NCBI GenBank assembly: GCA_049673305.1
Contig: JBATXM010000002.1
Span: 1 to 41,297 of the forward strand
Length of the DNA: 41,297 nt
Source: GCA-003244245 sp049673305
GTDB lineage: Bacteria; Actinomycetota; Actinomycetes; Mycobacteriales; Pseudonocardiaceae
Reading direction: 5' to 3'
The notes under the pieces were generated by a model. That model did not search any database, was not told the DNA's origin, and was given only the letters and a program-made list of their open reading frames with translations. Below, in pieces: positions 16,521 to 23,443 of the stretch. Every line of letters begins with the position of its first letter. Within the stretch, counting starts at the first letter, position 1. A program made the position numbers and the translations under genes.

Positions 16521-17687
16521 ATGGCTTCGAAGCGGCAACGCCTCGCTGGACGTCGCAAAGCAGTAGGCCACAGCCAGGAGCAGCTCGCCGAGCGCCTCGG
16601 GGTCGAGCGGTCAACCGTTGCCCGATGGGAGTCTGGCGAGACCGGGCCGCAACCCTGGCTCCGGCCAAAGCTCGCTCGCGCCCTCCAAGTGTCCATAGAG
16701 CAGCTTGACGGACTGCTAGCCGAGGCAGGCAGCACCGACGACCTCTCGGACGAGAGGCTGACCTATGCCGTGGAGCACCCAAGCAGCGTTGACCTGGTGA
16801 CGGTCGCCCGCCTTCACCAACAGGTTGAAGACCTGGACCTGCGCTATGACCGAGTGCCGTCAACCACGCTGCTGGTCGGGGCCGGGCAATGCCTTGGGCA
16901 GGTCAGTTTCTTGCGTGAGCACGCACCAACCAATCGCGTTCGGCGCGAGCTGTACAAGGTTGAAGCTGAGGCGGCAACGCTCATGGGTCAACTCGTCTGG
17001 GACGCCTCACAGCGGCGCGAGCACGCCACCGCACGCACCTACTTCGATCAAGCCATAGCAGCGGCTCGGCAGCTCCCCAACCCAGCAGCAGAAGGGCTGG
17101 CCACACTTCGCAAGTGCTTTGTCGCCCTGTACGGCGAGAAGGACCCGAAAATCGGTCTGAGCTTGGCAATGCAGACCGCAGACGTCACGAGAAATACGAG
17201 CCATGTGCTTACCGGGTTGGCTGTACTGCACGCCGCGGAAGCCTACGCAATGCTCGGAGAACAACAGGATTGCGAAGAGGCGCTCAGTCAGGCCGAAGCT
17301 CACTTCGCTCGTATTGCAACGGCGGACCCAGCGATAGACCTCTTCTCGTCAACACAGCACGACCGGCTTGCCGGTTCCTGTTACCTCTTTCTCAAAAACG
17401 CGAAACGAGCGGAGCACGTCCTTGAAGCCACCGCGAGGGCGCTTCAGGACAGGTCGAAGTCACAGGCTATCGTCTTGGGAAACCTGACACTCGCCTACAT
17501 CCGCCAAACCAAGCTCGATGAAGCCGCAGTAACGCTGCACCGCACAATTGACGTTGTAGAGCAGACCTGGGGTGGCGGTGGCCTGAACATCGTGTTTAAC
17601 GCTAGCCGCGAGCTTCGACAGTGGCGACAAGTACCCGTCATACAAGACGTGTATGACCGACTGCTAAGCATCATGGCGAGGGCGTAA
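16521..17687 (+). CDS. XRE regulator with TPR-like C-terminal domain
   Basis: 388 residues from ATG 16521. Residues ~5-60 are a classic XRE helix-turn-helix (SQEQLAERLGVERSTVARWE, then SGETGP). The rest is helical with TPR-like spacing (TARTYFDQAIAAARQLPN, LAVLHAAEAYAMLGEQQDC, EHVLEATARALQDRS). It probably regulates its own gene, the cyclo-ligase-like gene 11 bp downstream and the divergent dehydrogenase-aminotransferase-NUDIX operon; the TPR part would sense the signal. It differs in sequence from the XRE genes at 10864 and 33405-35881. Confidence 0.85.
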   Translation: MASKRQRLAGRRKAVGHSQEQLAERLGVERSTVARWESGETGPQPWLRPKLARALQVSIEQLDGLLAEAGSTDDLSDERLTYAVEHPSSVDLVTVARLHQQVEDLDLRYDRVPSTTLLVGAGQCLGQVSFLREHAPTNRVRRELYKVEAEAATLMGQLVWDASQRREHATARTYFDQAIAAARQLPNPAAEGLATLRKCFVALYGEKDPKIGLSLAMQTADVTRNTSHVLTGLAVLHAAEAYAMLGEQQDCEEALSQAEAHFARIATADPAIDLFSSTQHDRLAGSCYLFLKNAKRAEHVLEATARALQDRSKSQAIVLGNLTLAYIRQTKLDEAAVTLHRTIDVVEQTWGGGGLNIVFNASRELRQWRQVPVIQDVYDRLLSIMARA

Positions 17688-17698
17688 GGAGCGATGCC

Positions 17699-18430
17699 GT
17701 GCCGGACATGAGCGTTGACCAAGCGAAACACGCAATTCGTGAACGAGTGTGGACGCTGTTGGAGCACGAAGGTGCGGTTGCGCCGGGTGTCTGCGGGCGT
17801 ATCCCTGCCTTCGACGGTGCCGACCAAGCCGCTGACCGACTCACCACGCTTCCAGCTTGGCAATCCGCATGGGTCATCAAAGCCGTGCCAGACAAGGCCC
17901 AGCTTCCCGTCCGGGCACGAGCGCTCGAGGAGGGAAAGCTCGTCTACATGGCCGTACCCATGCTGGCTGACGAACTACCGTTCTACGTGCTCGATCCGAA
18001 CAGTCTCACCGTTCCAGCCTCCGAGGCGGCATCGAAAGAGGTTGCCGCCAGGATTGCCCAGAAGATCAGTGTCGACGAGATGCAGCCGGTTGACCTCGTG
18101 ATCTGCGGTAGCGTGGCCGTCAACCGTGAAGGCGTGCGACTCGGCAAGGGCGCTGGTTACTTCGACATCGAGGTGGCACTTCTGACAGAGACCGGACTCA
18201 TTGGACCGGAAACCGTCATTGTAACCACCGTTCACCCACTCCAGATCGTTGATGAACCACTCCCAGAAACTGAACACGACTTCAGTGTGGATGTTATCGT
18301 GACACCCGACGAAATCATTACCTGCGAGTCGCCACGGCGACCTCGTGGTTTAATCTGGAAACATCTTACTCCCGAGAAAATCGCTGCCATTCCAATCCTG
18401 ACGACCCGAGTGAGAGATCATCGTCCTTAA
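17699..18430 (+). CDS. 5-formyltetrahydrofolate cyclo-ligase-like protein
   Basis: 243 residues. GTG 17699 follows AAGGAG by 7 nt; ATG 17708 is an alternative. The signature LGKGAGYFDIEVALL (~149-162) matches the G-x-G-x-G-Y-[FY]-D nucleotide/folate loop of the 5-FCL (MTHFS) family, and VIVTPDEII comes near the end. Members convert 5-formyl-THF to methenyl-THF with ATP. This is a longer variant than canonical enzymes of ~190 residues, and its linkage to an XRE regulator rather than folate genes suggests a specialised role. It is translated from the same operon as the regulator. Confidence 0.8.
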   Translation: MPDMSVDQAKHAIRERVWTLLEHEGAVAPGVCGRIPAFDGADQAADRLTTLPAWQSAWVIKAVPDKAQLPVRARALEEGKLVYMAVPMLADELPFYVLDPNSLTVPASEAASKEVAARIAQKISVDEMQPVDLVICGSVAVNREGVRLGKGAGYFDIEVALLTETGLIGPETVIVTTVHPLQIVDEPLPETEHDFSVDVIVTPDEIITCESPRRPRGLIWKHLTPEKIAAIPILTTRVRDHRP

Positions 18431-18514
18431 TTGGGGAGTACCATCATTCTTCCGCTGCCCGATATCGAGGTGATCTGCTGGATCGACCGGCTGCCGTTCG
18501 CCATCACCTCGTGA

Positions 18515-18563
18515 GCGTGCTCTTGCAGCTCGACCGCTCAGTGGCGACGACGTCTACAGCGAA
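18515..18563 (-). pseudogene. NUDIX gene fragment
   Basis: About 49 bp match 13627-13676 within the NUDIX gene (GTGCTCTTGCAGCTCGACC, then CGACGACGTCTAC), in the same orientation, with a one-base deletion and a few substitutions. It marks the right end of the 13.5-18.5 kb cassette, so a partial duplication flanks it. Confidence 0.7.
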
Positions 18564-18617
18564 GCGGTTCGGCCAGGACTTACGGCCCACATTGCCGGCA
18601 TGCGTGAACCGTGGAGC

Positions 18618-19760
18618 TCAAGTGAGGCTGATCCGTTGCCGGTGCGGGGTGACGGTCCACTGCCATGCCTCGATCGGCGGCTGGCCCTGCTGAGCCCACC
18701 ACCGGTAAGCGGTCGCTGCCTCGTCCCACAGCCGCCGTGGCCCGGCCTGCCGGGCCAGGTAGTTCTCGCTGCGTGGGGTGGTGGGCACGATGCTCGCCCA
18801 GGACCCGGTGATCGGATCGAGCAGCCACGCCACACCGTGTCCGCGCTCGCGGGTGCGTTTCTCCAGGCCGTAGCGGCATGACGGCACGCTGATCGCGATC
18901 GTCCAGCGTGACGCCTCGTCCAGCAACGCCGTGAACGGGTCAACCTCGGTGAGAGCAGAGGCAACGGTGGGATCGTCCCACCGAAGCGCAGACCAGGACG
19001 CGCCCGGTGTTCGCTGGGCGCGCAGCTCCATGAACCCGACCCGCATCCGCACGGCCTGCCCCCGGGCGGTGCCCTCGGAGCTGACCTGCAGGCGGACCAG
19101 CGGGCCTGACGCCAGCTCAGCGCGCACCGGGGCCAGAATGACCCCACCCGGGCGGGTCTGGGTGACCCAGGCGTAAGGCAGGCGCCCGAGCTGCACAGCC
19201 GCGGTGGCAATCACCCGGTCCACCGATCCGGGAGCGGCCAGCGCCGTTGCCCCGTCGGCCAGCAGCACCTTGACCCGATCCTGGTAGCCGGCCGCCGCGA
19301 TATTCGCGCGGGCCGCGCTGACCAGAGCACCGTCGACGTCGACGGACAGTACGTGCCCGCAGGGGCCGACGAGCTCGGCAAGCAGCGCGGCGTTGTAGCC
19401 GGTGCCGGTGCCGATCTCCAACACCCGCTGCCCTGGTTGGACGTTCAGGGCATCGAGCATGCCCACCACCACCGAGGGCTGCGACGCCGAGCATGACGGG
19501 CGCCAGCCCCGCTCTGGCCACGGGGTGGCGCCGTCGTCGAACTGAGTGACGATCGCGTAATCGGCGATGTACACATCATGCATCCAGCGCTGCGGCTCGG
19601 TAGCGCGGTCGATCGGCTCGTAAGGACCGTCGTCTGTCTCCTGCACCCAGATATGGGCGGGGAGGAAGTGCTCACGGGGCACGGCACGCACCGCGTCCGC
19701 CACCGTGTCGGTGGTGTCCAGCCTGTCGGCCAGCGCCTGCGGCCCGGACGCGATCGTCAC
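18618..19760 (-). CDS. Protein-L-isoaspartate O-methyltransferase-like enzyme
   Basis: 380 residues from GTG 19760. N-terminal AVRAVPREHFLP and SCSASQPSVVVGML correspond to the PIMT substrate region; motif I is VLEIGTGTGYNAAL (~113-126), followed by DVDGALVSAARANI and PGSVDRVIATAAVQ. The C-terminal ~170 residues extend well beyond true PIMT (~210 residues), as in actinobacterial RiPP-associated methyltransferases (FxLD lanthipeptide and ATP-grasp graspetide systems). SAM-dependent methylation of Asp/isoAsp side chains is the expected chemistry. It sits 9 bp after the stop of a 47-codon acidic gene, which may encode its substrate. No LanB, LanC or ATP-grasp gene is present in the window. Confidence 0.8.
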   Translation of the reverse strand: MTIASGPQALADRLDTTDTVADAVRAVPREHFLPAHIWVQETDDGPYEPIDRATEPQRWMHDVYIADYAIVTQFDDGATPWPERGWRPSCSASQPSVVVGMLDALNVQPGQRVLEIGTGTGYNAALLAELVGPCGHVLSVDVDGALVSAARANIAAAGYQDRVKVLLADGATALAAPGSVDRVIATAAVQLGRLPYAWVTQTRPGGVILAPVRAELASGPLVRLQVSSEGTARGQAVRMRVGFMELRAQRTPGASWSALRWDDPTVASALTEVDPFTALLDEASRWTIAISVPSCRYGLEKRTRERGHGVAWLLDPITGSWASIVPTTPRSENYLARQAGPRRLWDEAATAYRWWAQQGQPPIEAWQWTVTPHRQRISLT

Positions 19761-19769
19761 CGCGCCCGC

Positions 19770-19913
19770 CTACTTGTAGTCATCGGGATCGGGAACGGTG
19801 GCGGTCTGCTTGTCATCCTCGACACTGTGCCTGCTGGTGTCCTTGCTGTCGTCTTCGCCACCGTCGTCCTCTTCGTCGTCTCCCTGTGGCTCAGGAGCAT
19901 CATGCCTGCCCAT
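19770..19913 (-). CDS. Small Asp-rich peptide gene upstream of the methyltransferase
   Basis: 47 residues, starting ATG 19913 with a strong GGAGG 5 nt upstream and ending TAG 19770-19772. It begins MGRHDAPEPQ, contains several DD and EE pairs, and ends TVPDPDDYK. It has about fourteen Asp, no Cys, and few hydrophobic residues. It is 9 bp ahead of the PIMT-like gene. It could be the methyltransferase's peptide substrate (precursor of a modified acidic peptide) or a small acidic accessory protein. It does not have the FxLD motif or Cys-rich core of known FxLD lanthipeptides. Confidence 0.6.
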   Translation of the reverse strand: MGRHDAPEPQGDDEEDDGGEDDSKDTSRHSVEDDKQTATVPDPDDYK

Positions 19914-20105
19914 CTCCGCCTCCCAGAACACACCTAAGGTGGGTTGGACCGGTTGACCCGTCCGTTACGTCCGCGCGGCCCCCGGCATGTCGCATCGCTT
20001 TGAGCACACTCAGGTGTACCGCATAGCGGCCCCGGTCGCATAGGCGCCGGAGGCCAGGCGGCACTTGGGTGGTTCCGTCATCGTGGCTGAGTCAGACGCT
20101 GGGCA
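19914..20105. other. Intergenic between the acidic peptide gene and hicAB copy 2
   Basis: 192 bp without a supported gene. It should carry the promoter of the peptide-methyltransferase pair. Similarity to hicAB copy 1 starts only at about 20118, so the junction of the duplicated hicAB lies at its right edge. Confidence 0.4.
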
Positions 20106-20294
20106 GTGAAACCTTCGATGGCGCTGGGGTTCGAGCAACGGTGGGTCAGCGGAAGTCACTACATCTTCGCCCACCCAGCGTTCGCAGAGATCATCAATCT
20201 GCAGCAAGTGCGTGGGCAGGCGAGGCCTTACCAAATCCGTCAGCTCCTGCGCCTGGTGGAGCGCTATGATCTCACCGTGGAGGGTGATCGGTGA
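20106..20294 (+). pseudogene. HicA toxin, second copy, N-terminus lost
   Basis: 62 residues at most. From ALGFEQRWVSGSHYIFAHP onward it is nearly identical to hicA at 12365, but the first ~30 residues (helix 1 and the first strand region) are missing and replaced by unrelated MKPSM. The catalytic-type His in GSHY remains. It is probably inactive; a cost-free partner would explain why hicB is intact. It overlaps hicB copy 2 by GTGA. Confidence 0.75.
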
Positions 20295-20506
20295 ACGACT
20301 ACCACATCAACGTGTTCTACAGCGACGACGACGGTGGATTCATCGCCGATGTACCCGATCTCGAGGTCTGCGCGGCATTCGGTGAAACCCCCGAGCAGGC
20401 GGTTACTGAGGTCCTGCGTGCCAAGGAAGCCTGGCTAGCAGTGGCCGCAGAGGCTGGCCGCGACATCCCGAAGCCGCGCTACCGACCGGCCATCTACGTC
20501 CGCTGA
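20291..20506 (+). CDS. HicB antitoxin, second copy
   Basis: 71 residues, same length as hicB at 12619 and differing at a handful of positions (for example GFIADVPDLEVCAAF against GYIADMPDLEICSAF). It is intact although its toxin is truncated, so it may act as a spare antitoxin for the first pair. The differences are conservative, which suggests that the protein is under selection. Confidence 0.8.
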   Translation: MNDYHINVFYSDDDGGFIADVPDLEVCAAFGETPEQAVTEVLRAKEAWLAVAAEAGRDIPKPRYRPAIYVR

Positions 20507-20595
20507 CATCAGCGCCCTCCAGCCTGGGTGAAGTTGCCGGCAACAACCCCCGTCAGCTGCGTCTAGGCGCGGAACTGTCCTTTGGTCACGGCGAG

Positions 20596-20913
20596 ATGAT
20601 CCTGGCTCTCGCCGTGACCAAAGTGCTCGCGCGAGAGGCCAACCAGCTCCTACAGCCGGCGCTGCCACGCAGCCAGTGGGCGGACATGCTCATCGCAGAC
20701 CTCGTCGACTCAGACGCCCACGTTCTGCGTGCTCCCCACTTTCGCCGACGAGCACGCGGTCTGGCGAAGTTCCACTACCCGCCGCTGCAGCTCACCGACG
20801 ATGAGCTAGCCGAAGCTCGCCACCGATTCCTAAGCCATCAGGCAGCCTCGCTCCCCGGCAAGGCGACTGCTCCGCGAAAAAACGGGGCTCTACCGATTGA
20901 GCTACAACCCTAA
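20596..20913 (+). CDS. Hypothetical protein downstream of hicB copy 2
   Basis: ATG 20596 gives 105 residues: MILALAVTKVLAREANQLLQ, ADMLIADLVDSDAHVLRAPH, then ARGLAKFHYPPLQLTDDEL. The frame stays open upstream to hicB without another ATG or GTG, so the true start may be lost. Residues to about SLPG are probably genuine (a piece is conserved at 12835-12892). The last ~15 residues are read through the tRNA-like element on the other strand and are unlikely to be original. I do not recognise the family. Confidence 0.4.
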   Translation: MILALAVTKVLAREANQLLQPALPRSQWADMLIADLVDSDAHVLRAPHFRRRARGLAKFHYPPLQLTDDELAEARHRFLSHQAASLPGKATAPRKNGALPIELQP

Positions 20914-20947
20914 GGTCGCCGGGACTCGAACCCGGATCTCCCGTTTC
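20876..20947 (-). tRNA. Circularly permuted tRNA-like element (3' half precedes 5' half)
   Basis: On the minus strand the order is: anticodon-stem 3' strand AACGG (20945-20941), 5-nt variable loop GAGAT, T-arm CCGGG-TTCGAGT-CCCGG (20935-20919), acceptor 3' strand CGACCTT (20918-20912); then directly acceptor 5' strand AGGGTTG (20911-20905), T8-A9, D-arm GCTC-AATCGGTA-GAGC (20902-20887), C26, anticodon-stem 5' strand CCGTT (20885-20881) and TTTTC. All helices pair (7 bp acceptor with two G-U, 4 bp D, 5 bp anticodon, 5 bp T). Invariant positions T8, A14, G18, G19, A21, T33, T54, T55, C56 and A58 and the 15-48 pair are present. There is no discriminator or CCA between the halves. The anticodon cannot be read because both ends lie in the anticodon loop. 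Unusual; function unproven. Confidence 0.6.
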
Positions 20948-20956
20948 TGTGGAACC

Positions 20957-20973
20957 TCTGGTTGCGAACCAGA
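20957..20973 (-). other. 7-bp hairpin preceding the tRNA-like element
   Basis: TCTGGTT and AACCAGA enclose a 3-nt loop. In transcript order it is 9 nt upstream of the tRNA-like body. It may help to fold or process the precursor; no other role is evident. Confidence 0.45.
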
Positions 20974-21198
20974 CAGGGCTGCACCCGGCTCTTCGTCAGG
21001 AGTCTAGCGCATCGCGACGCCCCACCGGTTGGCTCGCGCCATCTCAGCGAAGCCCGACCTTGGCGGAGGTACTCGACGGGGGCGACGACGCATCAGCTCC
21101 GCCTGCGTGTGTTCACGCAGTTCAGCTCAGGTTTCAGGTGGGAGGGGTCCCGGAGCACTCTCATTACGATGGGCTTGTCGCGGTGTCGAGGAGGCGTC

Positions 21199-22727
21199 AT
21201 GGGACTCGTGCGCAGGCTGCGGGCGTGGCGCCAGTATCGGCGAATGGCCGCTCGGCTCGCGAAACTGGATCGCCACGACCGGAAGGCCAGCGCACTTCAA
21301 GGAAATGTCATACCACTCGCGTCACGACGTCGCTGGATCAGGAAAGGCACGACGGTGTGGCGCAACCGTGGGGTGGCTTCTGGCCCCGGCGATCGGCGCA
21401 GCCGGTGGGCCGCAATCGGTGCTGCGGTGGCAACTGGGCTGCTGTTGGCTGTGTGGGTGTTTCATGTGCCCCGGCCCGGAGACACGGTCGTGCTCCAGTG
21501 CGTGTCCGGCAACCGGTTGGTGACCTGCCCCGACACCCCGGCTCAGATCCGCACCGCCTACGACATCCAGCCGCTGCTCGACCACGGTATCGATGGGCGA
21601 GAACGCACCGTGGTGCTGTATGAACAACCAGCGCCGCCCGACGGAGCGGCCCACGCCAGTAACATTGACCAGGATCTTGCCGCCTACGATCAGCGCTACG
21701 GGTTGCCCCCGGCCTCGCTGCAGGTCGTCTCCGACTTCGCCCGCTCAGCCAACCCGGCGCTGGCCAATCCGGAGGAAGTCCTCGATGCCGAACTGGTGCA
21801 CGCGGTCGCCCCTCACACACACATCCAGGTGCTGCTGGTAAGCAGCAGCGAGGACTTCCTACCGGCCGTACGCTATGCCCTGACCCACCAGCTCGGCGAT
21901 GTGATCTCCTTCAGCTTGGGCTTCGGGGAAGACTGTTTTTCCTCCACCCAGGCGGGCGACGTGCATGCGGTCACCGAGCGCGCCGCCGCCCAGGGTGTCA
22001 CCCTGGTGGCCTCCTCGGGGGATTATGGTGCCGTGGGCTTACCCTGCCAGCCGACCACGACGGCATCCGCAGTCACCGAGGTGGACCTGCCGGCGTCTGA
22101 TCCGCTGGTGACAGCGGTGGGCGGTACCCGGCTCGTTGTCCAGCTCCCCAGCGGCCGATACCGCAGCGAGATGGCCTGGAACAGCCCACCCCCGACCAGT
22201 TCGTCCCCGACCACGTCAAGCCCGTTCGGGCCGGACCCGCTCGGACCTGATCCGTTCGGAAGTGCCCAGCATTCAACAGCCTCCGGCGGCGGGTTCAGCC
22301 ACCTGTTCCCCCGTCCCGACTATCAGGCTGACGTACCCGGCATCACCGGGGGCGCGGGGTGCCCGATGTGGCCACCGACGCCGACCCGGACACCCCTATC
22401 GCCATCGTCAGCGTGCTCGATGGCCGGCCTGTCCTCACCGGCGCCGGCGGAACCAGTGCTGGCGCCCCGCTGTGGGCGGGGCTGACCGCCTTAGCCGACC
22501 AGGCCGCCGGCCGGCGCCTTGGTGTGCTCAACCCCGCCCTGTACCGCATCGCGGAAAGCCCCCACCACAGCACCGCATTTCATGACATCACGGCCGGGAC
22601 CAACACCGTAGTATTCCCACCCCGGGTCATCACCGGCTACTCGGCCGGACCGGGCTGGGACCCGGTGACCGGCTGGGGCAGCCCTGACGCTGCGGTGCTC
22701 ATCCCGCTGCTGGCCCACAACAGTTGA
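21199..22727 (+). pseudogene. Sedolisin-type (S53) serine-carboxyl peptidase, frameshifted
   Basis: ATG 21199 follows GAGGAGG. An N-terminal basic stretch and one membrane segment (AAIGAAVATGLLLAVWVF) precede the peptidase domain. Glu and Asp of the triad are in NPEEVLDAELVHAVAP; the oxyanion Asp region is FSLGFGEDCFS. After PGITGG (near 22350) the frame must shift by one base to continue VPDVATDADP, the catalytic-Ser motif GGTSAGAPLWAGL, and the calcium site GPGWDPVTGWGSP, ending TGA 22727. Without the shift the catalytic Ser is lost. It would be a membrane-anchored extracellular acid protease. A one-base deletion in the GCGCGGGG run is the likely cause, or a sequencing error. Confidence 0.8.
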
Positions 22728-22791
22728 TCAGCTCGACGCGCCGATCGTGATTTATCGGGATCACTCCGTCTCGCGTCGCCGGTGATACTGC

Positions 22792-23091
22792 TCAGTCGAG
22801 ATCGAAGGCGGCACGGATGGCGGCGGCGAGTTCGGCCTCCTGCGCCGGAAACAGATAGCCAACGTGACGACCCAGCACCGAGGTGGGCACGGTGACGATG
22901 TTGTCACAGCTGACAACGCTCTCGTGATCGAGTCCGTTCGCCGAGCCGACCGGCACCTCCGTGGACAGGCCCCGGATGGTGCTGGTGATCGGCGCGACGG
23001 TCACTCGGGCGAGATGGGGGCGCACCAACTCACGGGTCAAGATCAGGACTGGCCGAGTCTTGTCGAGGCGCGCGGCATGGATCGGCCGCAT
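22792..23091 (-). CDS. MazF/PemK-family toxin
   Basis: 99 residues. MazF-type beta barrel signatures: DKTRPVLILTREL, ARVTVAPITSTIRGLSTEV, SVVSCDNIVTVPTSVLGRHVG. These toxins are sequence-specific endoribonucleases. The start overlaps the antitoxin stop by one base (TGATG), so translation is coupled, with the antitoxin first. The pair sits convergent with the broken sedolisin gene and divergent from the AAA ATPase. Confidence 0.85.
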   Translation of the reverse strand: MRPIHAARLDKTRPVLILTRELVRPHLARVTVAPITSTIRGLSTEVPVGSANGLDHESVVSCDNIVTVPTSVLGRHVGYLFPAQEAELAAAIRAAFDLD

Positions 23092-23327
23092 CAGTCGAGG
23101 TCATCGAAGCGGGTACGCGCTGCGTACTGGGCGAGGCTCTCGAAATCAGGATCGCCGGGGGATTGCGCAAGGATAGCCGCGTCCCGCGCCGCGATCTCCC
23201 GTCGTCGTTCCCGATCCACCGCACGCGCTACAACGGCCGCCCTGCTACTGGCCACGCCGTGCTCGACGAGCTGATCGATGAACTCGACGATGTCGTCCGG
23301 AAGCCGAACGGCGATCTGCTTACTCAT
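23091..23327 (-). CDS. Ribbon-helix-helix antitoxin of the MazEF-like pair
   Basis: 78 residues: KQIAVRLPDDIVEFIDQLVE, then HGVASSRAAVVARAVDRERR, a standard RHH DNA-binding fold, and an acidic C-terminal tail (DPDFESLAQYAARTRFDDLD) that would cover the toxin. The start codon lies inside a 28-bp near-palindrome (23325-23352), the expected autoregulatory operator. Confidence 0.85.
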   Translation of the reverse strand: MSKQIAVRLPDDIVEFIDQLVEHGVASSRAAVVARAVDRERRREIAARDAAILAQSPGDPDFESLAQYAARTRFDDLD

Positions 23328-23352
23328 ACCAAGATGGTACCACTTTGGTATG
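23325..23352. promoter_or_regulatory. Operator-like 28-bp palindrome at the antitoxin start
   Basis: CATACCAA ... TTGGTATG arms with a central TGGTACCA palindrome; 24 of 28 positions are symmetric. It covers the antitoxin ATG and the sequence just upstream, so RHH binding would block initiation of the TA operon. Confidence 0.7.
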
Positions 23353-23443
23353 AGCCCATAGCCACCTCACGGACGCGACACGCGCATAAGGATCTATCGC
23401 GGAATCTGCGGTCAACGCTATACAGCCAGATACTGTCCGAGAC

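Noticed and set aside
18431..18514. Short plus-strand frame reading ILPLPDIEVICWIDRLPFAI
   Set aside because: No start codon, no ribosome site and no recognisable family; too short to call.
19770..19913. FxLD lanthipeptide precursor or Pup-like protein
   Set aside because: No FxLD motif and no Cys/Ser/Thr-rich core; no C-terminal GGE/GGQ and no long helices as in Pup.
20876..20947. Two neighbouring ordinary tRNAs, each half deleted
   Set aside because: The halves pair exactly with each other over acceptor and anticodon stems and meet without any spacer or discriminator base; random truncation of two genes at the anticodon would not give this.
20860..20980. Natural group I permuted intron-exon producing a circular tRNA
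   Set aside because: The exon order and zero spacer fit, and splitting after the T-run before AA would give a UUU loop, but the flanks lack recognisable group I core elements (P3-P8 signatures), and the sequence after the 5' half looks like part of a protein-coding frame.
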